Origin: CAINVV01 sp036508555
GTDB lineage: Bacteria; Bacteroidota; Bacteroidia; Bacteroidales; Prolixibacteraceae
Assembly: GCA_036508555.1 (NCBI GenBank)
Contig: DATCHD010000028.1
Coordinates: 25,715 to 89,714, forward strand
Length of the DNA: 64,000 nt
Direction: 5' to 3'
This document shows, piece by piece, positions 7,720 through 16,778 of this stretch (its first letter is position 1; each line of letters starts with the position of its first letter). The notes below the pieces were generated by a model, which saw only the letters and a list, made by a program, of their open reading frames with translations, was not told where the DNA came from and did no database searches. Both the position numbers and the translations under genes were made by a program.

Positions 7720-8535
7720 ATGGAAACTGAACGCAAAAATCCCAGTCGTCGCAAATTTCTGAAGAATACCTCTGCACTTGCAGGCGGAACTATTCTTATA
7801 AGCACCGATCCAGCCAACTTGTTTGCTCAGATAACAAAGGCTGATGACCCCGGATTATTTACCGAAACCATCACCTACGCGGGTGCAAGTGGTCCCATTA
7901 CAGCTTATCTTGCCAGGCCAAAGGGGAAAAAGAAGCATCCTGGCGTAGTTGTGATCCACGAAAACCGCGGACTTCAGCCTCATATCAAAGATGTGGCCCG
8001 GAGAATGGCACTGGAGGGGTTTGTCGCCCTGGCCCCTGATGCCTTATCCCCGTTAGGGGGTACACCGGAAAAGCAGGAGGATGTAGGCCCGCTTTTCCAG
8101 AAACTGGATTATGAAGCCGCTAAGAAGGACTTCTCCGCTGCCGTAAAATATCTGAAAACAAATCCCCAAACTACCGGGAAAGTTGGATGCACAGGATTTT
8201 GCTGGGGAGGAGCCATGACCAACAATGTGGCCGTTAACACACCCGATCTGGATGCTGCTGTTCCCTATTATGGAAGTCAGCCAAACGCAGAAGATGTGCC
8301 CAAAATTAAAGCCCCGATGCTTTTGCATTATGCCGGAAACGATGAGCGGATTAACAAGGGAATTCCCGATTTTGAGGCAGCCCTAAAAAAGGCCGGGATA
8401 GAATACCACCTTTATATGTATGAAGGAGCGCAACACGCCTTCAATAATGATTCAAATCCTGAAAGATATAACAAGGAAGCGGCCGATCTTGCCTGGAAAA
8501 GGACCATTGAATTTTTTAAGGAGAAGCTCAAATAA
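7720..8535 (+). CDS. Dienelactone hydrolase family protein with Tat signal
   Basis: An alpha/beta hydrolase of 271 residues. The N-terminus SRRKFLKNTSALAGG is a twin-arginine signal (Arg10-Arg11), so it is probably exported folded. The nucleophile is Cys161 in GFCWGG, the dienelactone hydrolase signature, with a likely catalytic Asp in GNDERI and His in GAQHAF near the C-terminus. Family members cleave lactone or ester bonds; the substrate here is unknown. It lies 31 bases after the S46 peptidase on the same strand and may be cotranscribed. It converges on the radical SAM gene with a 21-base gap. Confidence 0.9.
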   Translation: METERKNPSRRKFLKNTSALAGGTILISTDPANLFAQITKADDPGLFTETITYAGASGPITAYLARPKGKKKHPGVVVIHENRGLQPHIKDVARRMALEGFVALAPDALSPLGGTPEKQEDVGPLFQKLDYEAAKKDFSAAVKYLKTNPQTTGKVGCTGFCWGGAMTNNVAVNTPDLDAAVPYYGSQPNAEDVPKIKAPMLLHYAGNDERINKGIPDFEAALKKAGIEYHLYMYEGAQHAFNNDSNPERYNKEAADLAWKRTIEFFKEKLK

Positions 8536-8556
8536 CCGGATATAACTTCGAGCCTT

Positions 8557-9678
8557 TCAGGATTTCCAGGCCTCTGCCACTTGTTCAATAAATGGTTTGC
8601 AGTGGTTAAAAAAATGTCTGTATCCTTCACATAGGTAATTCAGTCCTGGTCCGCCGTCCGGGGAGTTAATAAACCGGTCTTTCGGGCAGGCACCATTGCA
8701 TAGTTCTCTGACCTCGCATTTCCTGCAATATTCAGGAAGCGAATCCTCCTTAGCTCTGCCGAATGCTTGCTGCGCTGGACTTTCGAGCAAATGAGACAAT
8801 GTTGTAGTTAATATGTTTCCCAATAAATTTTCTTTATTCACATAATGATCGCAGGAGTAAAAGTCGCCGTTGTATTCAACCACAGGAACACGGCCACAGT
8901 TTTTTTTGAAAATACAAAGGGAATGCTCCAGATGGAATGCAGACCGCAACGCTTCTTCGAAAATCTGAATTTTTATTGTTCCAATGTCTGAAGCCTTCCA
9001 TTCATCGAAAATTGTGCAGAGAAACTGACCAAATGCTCCGGCAGGGACAGATCTTTCAGAAACCATGGTTCCGGAAGTAGTTTGTTTTTCTACAAGGGGC
9101 AGAAAGGTTATGAATTCTGCATTTAGGTTTCTGAAGAAACGGTAAATTTCGAGTGGATGCGCGACATTTCCAGCACTGACCACACAAAGTATTTCACAGG
9201 GAATTTCATGTAGTTTTAAGAGGCGGTATCCCCGAAGTACCTCATCAAAACAGGGCTGGCCTCCTTTATGGAACCGATAGCTGGCATGAAAATTTTCGGG
9301 TCCGTCGAGGCTAATACCAACTATGAAATTATGATCTTTTAAAAATCGGCACCAATCATGCGTGAGGAGTGTCCCATTAGTTTGAATTCCGTTAGTAATT
9401 CTGGTATTTGCGGCTGCATGTTTCTGTTGCAGTTGAACAACTTGTTGAAAAAATTTCTTTCCGGCCAGTGTTGGTTCACCCCCATGCCAGGAAAAGAAAA
9501 TATCAGGTCCGGAGGACATTCTTATGTGTTGCCGGATATATTCTTCCAGCACTTCGTCCGTCATTCGAAAATTAGTCTCTTCCTGGTAGATCCTTTGTTT
9601 ATCAAGATAATAGCAATAGGAGCATGCCAGGTTACATGTTGCCCCAACCGGTTTTACAAATATCTGAAAATCGTCCAT
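8557..9678 (-). CDS. Anaerobic sulfatase-maturase-type radical SAM/SPASM enzyme
   Basis: The 373-residue protein starts MDDFQIFVKPVGATCNLACS with the radical SAM cluster motif CNLACSYC (Cys15, 19, 22), followed by HGGEPTLAG. The C-terminal SPASM part supplies the auxiliary cluster cysteines (CIFKKNCGR, FYSCDHY, YCRKCEVRELCNGACP). This layout fits anaerobic sulfatase-maturating enzymes, which oxidise a Cys or Ser of sulfatases to formylglycine. No sulfatase gene is in the window, so its client must be elsewhere, or it may serve a different peptide. Confidence 0.85.
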   Translation of the reverse strand: MDDFQIFVKPVGATCNLACSYCYYLDKQRIYQEETNFRMTDEVLEEYIRQHIRMSSGPDIFFSWHGGEPTLAGKKFFQQVVQLQQKHAAANTRITNGIQTNGTLLTHDWCRFLKDHNFIVGISLDGPENFHASYRFHKGGQPCFDEVLRGYRLLKLHEIPCEILCVVSAGNVAHPLEIYRFFRNLNAEFITFLPLVEKQTTSGTMVSERSVPAGAFGQFLCTIFDEWKASDIGTIKIQIFEEALRSAFHLEHSLCIFKKNCGRVPVVEYNGDFYSCDHYVNKENLLGNILTTTLSHLLESPAQQAFGRAKEDSLPEYCRKCEVRELCNGACPKDRFINSPDGGPGLNYLCEGYRHFFNHCKPFIEQVAEAWKS

Positions 9679-9699
9679 TTGATACCTTATGATTGATGG

Positions 9700-10119
9700 T
9701 TACCTTTTGCAAAGCCTTACTAGAAGTGCCTCACATCCAATCACTTCGATGTCGCTAAAGTAAAAGTCTTTTTGATTTTCAGTTACAATACAATCACAAT
9801 TGTGCTGGATGGCAGAGTAATACTCCATTCCATCTTCAAAGTCGAGGATGAGTTTGTTTTTTATTGCCTGAATTGTTGTCTTTTCATCCATGGCGGTAAT
9901 TCCGATCTGCTGGAGAAGCAACCCGATTTTTTCTCTTGCCATTTTTTCACCGCATTTTTTACTTGCAAAATAGAAGGCAATGGCCAAGCAGAGGGGAGAG
10001 GTAAAAAGCGCAATGTTTCCTTTCCCCTGCAGGCTCAGTATGCGCGAGGACCAGGTAAACAAGGGATATTCCTTGTTCAATGTTGCAACGAGAATATTCG
10101 CATCAACAAAAAGCCTCAT
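9700..10119 (-). CDS. PIN-domain protein, probable toxin
   Basis: A 139-residue PIN-type nuclease fold: MRLFVDANIL supplies the first acidic residue (Asp6), DFEDGMEYYSAIQHNCDCIVTEN gives Asp93/Asp96 and the closing Asn. The acidic residue usually found in the second helix is not obvious (SPLCLAIAFYFASKK), as in several Bacteroidota PIN proteins, so the active site may be reduced. Start ATG 10119 overlaps the antitoxin stop (ATGA), giving translational coupling, the usual toxin-antitoxin layout. PIN toxins cleave RNA; the target here is unknown. The open frame extends to 10206, but this would run inside the antitoxin gene. Confidence 0.85.
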   Translation of the reverse strand: MRLFVDANILVATLNKEYPLFTWSSRILSLQGKGNIALFTSPLCLAIAFYFASKKCGEKMAREKIGLLLQQIGITAMDEKTTIQAIKNKLILDFEDGMEYYSAIQHNCDCIVTENQKDFYFSDIEVIGCEALLVRLCKR

Positions 10120-10367
10120 CTGGACTGGTTGAAATATTCGTCTTTCAGACTTTTCCTTGAACGTCTCTTGTACACAGCCTCTCCTTCTGCGACCTGATTG
10201 ACCCAATCGGCAACAGGAAAATCTTCGATGGTTTTGTAGTTGCCAGAGGTAATTTGGCGGTAAAGAAATTCCGTCAACCGTGAAAGGCTGGTGTTATTGG
10301 CCGCTGCAAATTCCTTGGCTTTTTCAATTATTTGCTGATCGAAATGAAGGGTTAATTTTGTTTCCAT
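10116..10367 (-). CDS. Ribbon-helix-helix antitoxin (DUF6364-like)
   Basis: An 83-residue protein starting METKLTLHFDQQIIEKAKEF, then NNTSLSRLTEFLYRQI, a ribbon-helix-helix DNA-binding pattern; the C-terminus (VADWVNQVAEGEAVYKRRSR) is basic and probably grips the toxin. ATG 10367 is chosen over 10409 because the longer frame would start upstream of the promoter. Such antitoxins normally repress their own operon; a candidate operator lies immediately upstream. Confidence 0.85.
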   Translation of the reverse strand: METKLTLHFDQQIIEKAKEFAAANNTSLSRLTEFLYRQITSGNYKTIEDFPVADWVNQVAEGEAVYKRRSRKSLKDEYFNQSR

Positions 10368-10371
10368 TTTT

Positions 10372-10410
10372 TTTACGTCAAATATATTTATTTTATACGT
10401 AAAGTTCAAA
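10372..10410 (-). promoter_or_regulatory. Promoter and candidate operator of the RHH/PIN toxin-antitoxin operon
   Basis: On the minus strand a -33 TTTG (10410-10407) and a -7 TATATTTG (10386-10379) are separated by 20 bases, a full match to the Bacteroidota promoter. The -7 box is enclosed by an inverted repeat, TTTACGT (10403-10397) and ACGTAAA (10378-10372). Transcription would begin about 6 bases before the antitoxin ATG, so the mRNA is nearly leaderless. The repeat around the -7 box fits autorepression by the antitoxin (inference). Confidence 0.65.
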
Positions 10411-10463
10411 TTATTAAACTAATTTTTTTCGGAACTTCTTCTGAACTATTTTCCAAAAGATAG

Positions 10464-10471
10464 TACATTTG
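10464..10471 (+). promoter_or_regulatory. Promoter -7 element of tRNA-Pro
   Basis: TACATTTG, followed by C, ends 12 bases before the tRNA. The same TACATTTGC precedes tRNA-Leu at 39822. Confidence 0.65.
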
Positions 10472-10483
10472 CGTTCATTAAAT

Positions 10484-10557
10484 CGGGGTGTAGCGCAGCT
10501 TGGTAGCGCGCGTCGTTCGGGACGACGAGGCCGCAGGTTCAAATCCTGTCACCCCGA
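10484..10557 (+). tRNA. tRNA-Pro (anticodon CGG)
   Basis: The 74 bases fold as a cloverleaf: acceptor CGGGGTG pairs with CACCCCG, anticodon stem CGTCG/CGACG encloses TTCGGGA (anticodon CGG), and the T arm contains GGTTCAAATCC. The discriminator is A and CCA is not encoded. It reads codon CCG. Confidence 0.95.
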
Positions 10558-10749
10558 CAGTGAAATGGGTTAAAGTGTTTAAAATCAACTTAATCCATTT
10601 TTTGTTGTCCGGCATTTGTCCCAAAAGAGAATAGGGTTGTCAGAAATGGCAACCTTCGACTTTAGTGGTTCAAGTTTTGTTTTTCTTTGATCAGTGCAAG
10701 TTTTCTTTCGAAGCAGTCAAAGTATATTGAAGCTGTCGCTTTTATATAG

Positions 10750-11235
10750 ACTTCGCTCAAGAAGGATTTTGACGAAACCAGACGGCAATACCAATCTTAC
10801 CTCATATTAGATTCGAAGTTCTATATTGCTGTCAAACAGGATGGTTCTGCCAAAGTAATTAATCTGGCTAAAATCTTCAAGGTATCTGAAGTTGCCATAC
10901 GTCAGGATTTGGAAAAACTTGAATCAGAAGGGTATATTCTACGTGAGCATGGAGGTGCATTCTTAAAAAATGTGGAGCATAGTGTGAAGTCTTTCACTTT
11001 GCTTAATCAGGAAAATTTGGGAAAAAAGATTCTTATCGGAAGAAAGGCTGCTGAATTGATTGAAGCATCTGATGTTACCTATCTGGTCGCTGACTCAACT
11101 AAAATCGGCAAGAATGCTTTTGCAATCCTGGGCGCTCTTTCCCTGATCGATTATATCATTACTGATCCGTTCATCGATCAGAGCCATTTACAGCTTTTCC
11201 GGGATAATGAGATTGAACTGATTATCGCGAAATAA
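10750..11235 (+). pseudogene. DeoR-family regulator, internally deleted
   Basis: The frame, open from 10750, lacks any ATG, GTG or TTG before the recognition helix. It reads a DeoR winged helix (AKVINLAKIFKVSEVAIRQDLEKLESEGYILREHGGA) and then ...GRKAAELIEASDV, the start of the sugar-phosphate sensor domain. It jumps directly to YLVADSTKIGKNAF...LIDYIITD, which lies about 90-100 residues further on in intact members, and then reaches a natural-looking end (ELIIAK). It therefore has no start and an in-frame loss of the middle of the ligand domain. The intact gene probably controlled the neighbouring sugar genes. Confidence 0.85.
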
Positions 11236-11245
11236 TACCAATTTG

Positions 11246-11302
11246 ATGAACAAAACAGAGGGAAGATATATTCTGGCAATCGATCAAAGTACTTCGGCTA
11301 CT
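11246..11302 (+). pseudogene. N-terminal relic of an FGGY-family carbohydrate kinase
   Basis: ATG 11246 begins MNKTEGRYILAIDQSTSAT, the beta-strand/phosphate-1 motif that opens glycerol and pentulose kinases (ILAIDQSTSATK). After 19 codons the sequence changes abruptly into the 3' part of a sialate O-acetylesterase gene in another frame. Only the first 4 percent of a kinase of about 500 residues remains. Confidence 0.75.
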
Positions 11303-11634
11303 GACTCCAAATTCCGGGATGGCTTGTACCATCGACATCGGTGAAGAGAAAAACATCCATCCGGCAGAAAAATTTGTTGTTGCCAGGAGGCTTGCTTATC
11401 GGGCATTTGCCGAAACGTACGGAATTAAAGGGATCAATTACAAATCGCCTGTATTTTCCAAAATGGTGATCAAGGATACTCTAGCGATACTTTCCTTCGA
11501 TAACGTGGCCCTTGGCTTAAGCACCTTTGGCAGTTCGGTATGCGTTTTCCAATTTCCCTGTCACCAGTGGTTATTTGTACAATACCGCAGGTTTGCCTGT
11601 CCCTTCCTTTAGAACGGATAATTGGGGGAGGTAA
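11303..11634 (+). pseudogene. C-terminal relic of a sialate O-acetylesterase, frameshifted
   Basis: TPNSGMACTIDIGEEKNIHPAEKF followed by ARRLAYRAFAETYG and YKSPVFSKM is the closing region of SGNH-type sialate O-acetylesterases, with the catalytic D-x-x-H shown as DIGEEKNIHP. The part between INYKSPVFSKM and the last residues is shortened, and the ending (GYLYNTAGLPVPSFRTDNWGR) is in a different frame, reached by a frameshift near 11535. Together with the two relics upstream this shows large deletions in a former sialo- or acetyl-sugar gene cluster. Confidence 0.8.
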
Positions 11635-11656
11635 GATTAACAATATTTGATCAGAG

Positions 11657-12955
11657 TTATTTCACATTGAATGCCACTCTCAGTTCATCGATCTCCTTAT
11701 CTCCCATGGGTTGAAGCGGTCCGATGGAGGAAGCCATTACCAATGAGTTTGCCGAAAATTCGGCTACTTCGAGGTAATCGAAGGTGTTCAGCAATTTGTC
11801 TCCGGTAACGAATACGCAGTCGTTTTCCACCAATACTACCCGGTTACTATTGAATAATTTAGCCATCTTATCCACATCGTTGTAAAGGAGTCCGAAGGGA
11901 ACTGAAGGCACATCCTGGAGAAAGATCCAGCTCTCGGGAATAGTACGGACATCAAATTTTTGTCCGCTCACCGCGTGTGCCATCAGGTTCACTGGTTGGG
12001 TAGAGATGATCGAATTGATATGAGGATTCAGCTGATAAATACGCTGATGCAAAGCAACAGAACGACTCGGTACTTTACCGGCCTCGGCCATTCCGCTTTT
12101 AATCTGAACGATATCACTCGGCAAGATGTCCCAGCGGGCCACATCGCGAGGGGTTATCAGGAAATCATTTTCCTGCCAGCGAACTGAAACTGTACCATAA
12201 GTAGAAATCATCAGTCCCTGGTTACAGGCGCGACGAATAATCCGCACCATGTCAGAACGTAAGGCACGCTCTTGGGAGGGATAATTGACATCCATGAAAT
12301 GCATGATATTTTTTGGGAAATGGTTGCTGTACTGGGCGATCTGGTCGTCGGTCAAGGTATTTACATTACCTAGAGTCCCGGCATTGATGATCGTGCGACA
12401 GCAAAATTCCAGCGTTTCGAAGCGTTGGTAGGCATCCATCATATCCACTCCTCCAAGCGCTACGCCATGGTTCTCCATGATGACGGCCTTAAACCGGGTA
12501 TTCTCAAACTCCTTTGCAATTTTCTTACCAAGATCCTCGCTCCCCGGACAGCCATAAGGTGCGAAACCGATCTCGCCACAGATGAAACGTGCCTGCGGGA
12601 TGATATTTGTATTCGGAACTTTCCTGGCAATACTAAAGGCAACCAACCCCGGGGGGTGGGCATGAATGATTGCTTTCAGTTCCGGCCGGGCCTCGTAGAT
12701 GGCCTTGTGGAAAGGAAATTCCGAAGATGGTTTGTGCAATCCAGAGATAGCGCCATCTTTCTTTATGCAAACAATATCTTTTATTGTCAACGAACCTTTA
12801 TCTACACCTGAAGGTGTGATCCAAACATCTCCATTTTCATCTTTTATGGAAATATTTCCACCCGAGGTGGTAGTCATTCCACTCTGGTAGATGCGTCCGA
12901 TGATTACATTTATCTGTTCTGCCGGATGCATCAGGTTGATGTCTAACTGTTTCAT
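11657..12955 (-). CDS. Class II aldolase/adducin protein with two tandem domains
   Basis: The 432-residue product holds two copies of the class II aldolase fold. The first (about 1-200) has a plausible zinc site: SGGNISI, AIIHAHPPG (His-x-His) and MENHGVAL, as in L-fuculose- or L-rhamnulose-phosphate aldolases. The second (about 225-432: ISTYGTVSVRW, IISTQPVNLMA, LVENDCVFV) keeps the fold pattern but has lost the HAHP and NHG ligands, so it is probably non-catalytic. The substrate is unknown; decayed sugar-kinase and esterase genes nearby suggest a former role with deoxy- or amino-sugar phosphates. It ends 22 bases from the esterase relic and starts 36 bases from the hsdR stop. Confidence 0.85.
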   Translation of the reverse strand: MKQLDINLMHPAEQINVIIGRIYQSGMTTTSGGNISIKDENGDVWITPSGVDKGSLTIKDIVCIKKDGAISGLHKPSSEFPFHKAIYEARPELKAIIHAHPPGLVAFSIARKVPNTNIIPQARFICGEIGFAPYGCPGSEDLGKKIAKEFENTRFKAVIMENHGVALGGVDMMDAYQRFETLEFCCRTIINAGTLGNVNTLTDDQIAQYSNHFPKNIMHFMDVNYPSQERALRSDMVRIIRRACNQGLMISTYGTVSVRWQENDFLITPRDVARWDILPSDIVQIKSGMAEAGKVPSRSVALHQRIYQLNPHINSIISTQPVNLMAHAVSGQKFDVRTIPESWIFLQDVPSVPFGLLYNDVDKMAKLFNSNRVVLVENDCVFVTGDKLLNTFDYLEVAEFSANSLVMASSIGPLQPMGDKEIDELRVAFNVK

Positions 12956-12991
12956 ATTTATTATATTAATGAATTAATTGTTTCAAATTGA

Positions 12992-15900
12992 CTATCCCAA
13001 ATTCTTTACGGCATTGCGATTCACTTCATCGATGATCCGGATGATTTTGCCAACCATAACTTCATCAAAAATGCCTGTTATTCCCTGATCGTTGATTTCT
13101 GTAAATGGCTGTTCAAACAACATGGTTTTGTCGATTGTGCCATTCTTTGTCAGGTAACTGATAACCGTGTTGACGAAATTTATTTGATCTGCCGACAGAT
13201 TTCCGGATTGAATAAATTCAGAAAAAAGGTGATTGGCAGCTGCCTGATCCAGTCCCAACAGGCTGCGAACAAACTGGCCCAACGGCATTCTTCCGTATTC
13301 CTTGAAGTAATCCTCTTTTGTACCCAGATTCCCTTCAAAAAGCAAATGTTCCAACAAGTTCAGCTCATCGTGAGTAATTTGTATATTGTTCTGTATCTTG
13401 TGAATAACCAAAAATTTCTTGTTGTTCCGGATAAAACTTTCCACCCGGTCACGATAGTTTTGTAGATTGGTATAAGCAGGTAATAATTCAATCTCTTTCG
13501 TCTGATTTTCATTCAGTTCGTCCTCAAAAAAAGTATACACAGTTTCTTTCTGGTCCTTGTCCATAAATTTCATCAGGTCGCGTAAATTAATCCTGACTCT
13601 TTCCAACTTGCTCAGTGAAATAGTTTGCCAAAATTCATCGGTTTGAACGGCTTTGATGGTTTCAAGCTGCTGGTGAATGGCCGGAATATTCTTCTTCTTC
13701 ATCAACTGTTTCCCAATGTTGGCTATTCTCCCGATCAGATAAACCTGATTTTGGTTTCCTACCAGGATTGCCAATTGCAAATTCAGTACAATCAGATCAA
13801 ATCGTTTGGCAAGTTCATCTTCGTTGTCAGCGATGGCTGGTAAATTGGAAAGATGTTGGCAAATATCCGCCTGGTCCCCTACATTCAGGTTTTCCCATCG
13901 CTCACGGCTAGTAAATGCATTTACCAGCCGCAATTCTTTTCTTACCACAAATCTTTGCTGGTCAAGCGTAGCAATAAGTCGATGTAATTCGTCGATGTAC
14001 AAAGTCGCCAACTTCTGATCCTCTTCTGTCGATTCAGGATTTGAACGCAATTCGAAAGCTATTTCAAGTTTTGTTTCAAACAGCTGCTGAGATATTGATC
14101 TTGGGACGGTTGGAACAATGCCTTCCGGGAATTCATTGAAATATTCAAAGTTTTCGCAAAAATCAAAAATCAGGAAATATTCCTTGTGCTTGCCGGGAGC
14201 GAATAAATTTGGACACAATCGTGTTCCCCGTCCAATCATTTGCCAGAATTTGGTGACAGACTTCACCGGTTTAAAAAACACCAGATTCACGACTCGCGGA
14301 GCATCAATGCCCGTATCCATCATATCAATTGAAACGGCAATCTGAGGATCCGCTTCTTCATGAGGCAAACAGAAGCGCTCAAGTAAATCCTGAGCTTTGG
14401 TTTCATAGTTATCAATGACCCGAAGGAATTTCCCGGAATATTCAGGATAGTTTTTGTTAAACCGCTCTTCGATAAAAAGAGCATGGTTGTGATTTCGGGC
14501 GAAGATGATGCTCTTACCCAGTTTATCGCCTCCCTCTGTCTTCAGACCTTTGGTCATCAGGTAATCCAATACCTTATCAACCGTGTCTGCATTGAAAAGC
14601 CAGGAATTCAGGGCATTGCTGTCAATCTCGTCCGTTGCTTCACCTTTGGTCGGATCGCCAAATTTCTCTTCATATTCAGCTTTTTCCGCGGCAGTTAATT
14701 CGTCGTAACGAACCCCTTCCCTTGGAAATTTGAGGGGCACCGACAAGGCTTTTGGAGGAACCAGATAACCATCCCGAACAGCCTGGGATAACTCATAAGC
14801 AAAAGTTGGATTGTTGTCCTCAATTTCAAACAAACTATAAGTATTGTGGTCAACTTCAGTTTTTGGAGTGGCTGTGAGGCCTACCAACAAAGAATCGAAG
14901 TATTCGAAAATTGATTTATATTTTTGATAGACAGATCGGTGCGCTTCGTCTATGATAATCAGATCAAAATGACCGGGACCGTAAAATCTTCCATTTTCGT
15001 CTTTCAGGCTGTCAATTTTGTTCATGATCGTGGGGTAGGTCGAAAAGACCAGCCTGGTTCCGTTGTCTTCCTTCTCCCTGGTCAGGTCGATGGCCGACAG
15101 ATTGGGTAAATACTCTTTAAAAGCATTTTTAGCCTGCGTAACCAAGGCATTCCGGTCGGCCAAAAAGAGCACCCTTTTTACCCAATTGCATTTGAATAGC
15201 ATATCAACAATAGCCGCTGAAACCCTTGTTTTCCCGCTTCCGGTAGCCATAACCAGAAGGGCTTTCCGGCTTTTGCCTTTCATCTTTTGATCGCGCAGCT
15301 TTACCAACTCTTCGGCGATTCTTTTTATGGCTTCGAGCTGATAGGGCCTTTCTACAATATTGATATCGACCTTGAAATTTCGCGGATCTTGCCTTGATTT
15401 CCGGCGGTCCACAAGCAATTGAAGTTCATCTTTGGTATAAAAACCACTAATTTCACGATAGGTGTAAAATGTGTCATCCCAGATATGGCTTTCGAAGCCG
15501 TTGGTGTAGAAAATAACCGGACGTTGTCCCGTCCTCTTTTCGAGGCAATTGGCGTACAATTCCGCCTGGTGCCTGCCTTTGCGCGCATCGACACTCGTTT
15601 TTTTGGCCTCAATAACAGCAAGAGGCAACCCATTATCGCCCCAAAGCACATAGTCGACGTACCCAATTCCGGTAGGATTGGTGGATAACGGCATCCCATT
15701 CACTTCGTATTCCAGTTCACGGCCCAACCGGAGCCTCTCCCAGCCCGCCTCTGCCAGCAGACTGTCGATGTATATCTTCCTGGTAACTGATTCTGGTATC
15801 AATTCAGGAATGGCAGGGTTTCCGCCCGGAATATGTTGCCTTTCTCTTTTGCGGGCTGTGAACTCCTCTTTTTGGCGTTCCAGCTGAAGTCTCAACAATT

Positions 15901-16435
15901 CGTTGTTTTTTGCCAGCTCTTCCGTCCTTAAACGTTCCTGGGTGAGTGTAACAGTTTGAGCAGTCAGCTCATCGATTTTATCATTCAACTCCCTGATGTT
16001 CTTCTCTTTCACGTCTCCATCCGGAATGAGCTTCTCATCAAAGGCCGGTATTACCGGATTTTCTTCGCTGTAACTGATGCTGAGGAACGAAAGGAACCGA
16101 AAGAGACATTTCAAAGAGACGAGTGACTCTTGTCTGCTGACATTTTTTCCGTGGGCCGCTTGGTTGCCATTCATACGAATCACATTGATCTCCTGAAACA
16201 TACGGGGTTCAAGAATATTTCGGAAACAAGGTTCGTGGATCAGGGTTGAGAGTTTGGTATCGTAGGGTCGGATAAGGTCTGAATCGTTCTCATACAGCCA
16301 GTTAACAGCCTTTTCGAGGGCGCTGCGACAACTTAGCGCACCATATTTTGGAGTGTTAAAGGTGTACTTTTCCGCCTCAGTAGCCTCGGAGAAGATCTCA
16401 GGAAATTCGTTTTGAAGAAAAGAAAAGTTACACAT
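12992..16435 (-). CDS. hsdR: Type I restriction enzyme R subunit (HsdR)
   Basis: The 1147-residue protein is the ATP-driven translocase/nuclease of a type I restriction system. In order: a DUF4145-like N-terminus (about 20-120), a coiled coil (about 145-200), an HSDR_N nuclease part with Asp261 (GYVDYVLW) and EAKK (276-279), helicase motif I ATGSGKTR (397-404), DEAH (496-499), LTATPKTE and QMIGRGTRLCPN, then a C-terminal EcoEI-type domain. It is separated from hsdM-hsdS by a three-gene module on the other strand, so it has its own promoter, in the long AT-rich region it shares with the XRE regulator. Confidence 0.96.
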   Translation of the reverse strand: MCNFSFLQNEFPEIFSEATEAEKYTFNTPKYGALSCRSALEKAVNWLYENDSDLIRPYDTKLSTLIHEPCFRNILEPRMFQEINVIRMNGNQAAHGKNVSRQESLVSLKCLFRFLSFLSISYSEENPVIPAFDEKLIPDGDVKEKNIRELNDKIDELTAQTVTLTQERLRTEELAKNNELLRLQLERQKEEFTARKRERQHIPGGNPAIPELIPESVTRKIYIDSLLAEAGWERLRLGRELEYEVNGMPLSTNPTGIGYVDYVLWGDNGLPLAVIEAKKTSVDARKGRHQAELYANCLEKRTGQRPVIFYTNGFESHIWDDTFYTYREISGFYTKDELQLLVDRRKSRQDPRNFKVDINIVERPYQLEAIKRIAEELVKLRDQKMKGKSRKALLVMATGSGKTRVSAAIVDMLFKCNWVKRVLFLADRNALVTQAKNAFKEYLPNLSAIDLTREKEDNGTRLVFSTYPTIMNKIDSLKDENGRFYGPGHFDLIIIDEAHRSVYQKYKSIFEYFDSLLVGLTATPKTEVDHNTYSLFEIEDNNPTFAYELSQAVRDGYLVPPKALSVPLKFPREGVRYDELTAAEKAEYEEKFGDPTKGEATDEIDSNALNSWLFNADTVDKVLDYLMTKGLKTEGGDKLGKSIIFARNHNHALFIEERFNKNYPEYSGKFLRVIDNYETKAQDLLERFCLPHEEADPQIAVSIDMMDTGIDAPRVVNLVFFKPVKSVTKFWQMIGRGTRLCPNLFAPGKHKEYFLIFDFCENFEYFNEFPEGIVPTVPRSISQQLFETKLEIAFELRSNPESTEEDQKLATLYIDELHRLIATLDQQRFVVRKELRLVNAFTSRERWENLNVGDQADICQHLSNLPAIADNEDELAKRFDLIVLNLQLAILVGNQNQVYLIGRIANIGKQLMKKKNIPAIHQQLETIKAVQTDEFWQTISLSKLERVRINLRDLMKFMDKDQKETVYTFFEDELNENQTKEIELLPAYTNLQNYRDRVESFIRNNKKFLVIHKIQNNIQITHDELNLLEHLLFEGNLGTKEDYFKEYGRMPLGQFVRSLLGLDQAAANHLFSEFIQSGNLSADQINFVNTVISYLTKNGTIDKTMLFEQPFTEINDQGITGIFDEVMVGKIIRIIDEVNRNAVKNLG

Positions 16436-16778
16436 CAGTTCGTCTGTAAGGTCAACAGATTAGGGAGGATGAAGGTAATCATGAATTATGTCAAATGCAA
16501 GAGCTATTGGGTATAATTATTTGTACAATAAACTACAAACCCATCAATTTGCATTTCTTTTGAAAAGACAGACATGAATTTAGAAAATATATTGAAAATA
16601 ATTTGAATATGTGACAAAATTATATTATATTTATGTAGACAAAATTTTACTTCAAATACATTGTGGATAGAATTAAATCATTGAAATTAATACAATTAAT
16701 AATAGTTACCTTTCCGATGTGATTGTTTATTGGCAATTTTTTAATGATCACGAAATATTTGTATTATTAAAATATTGG
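16436..16778. other. AT-rich divergent intergenic region between hsdR and the XRE regulator
   Basis: No gene is seen. The stretch is much richer in A and T than its surroundings and must hold the outward promoters of hsdR and the xre-immA module. Similar words recur: TGTGACAAAAT near 16609, TAGACAAAAT near 16635 and TGTGACAGAAA at 16785. They are candidate binding sites for the XRE protein, but this is only pattern spotting. Confidence 0.45.

Noticed and set aside
7125..7817. 230-codon minus-strand frame
   Set aside because: It is antisense to the S46 peptidase and dienelactone hydrolase genes, both well supported.
10558..10740. Attachment site downstream of tRNA-Pro
   Set aside because: No second copy of the tRNA 3' end and no integrase were found in the window.
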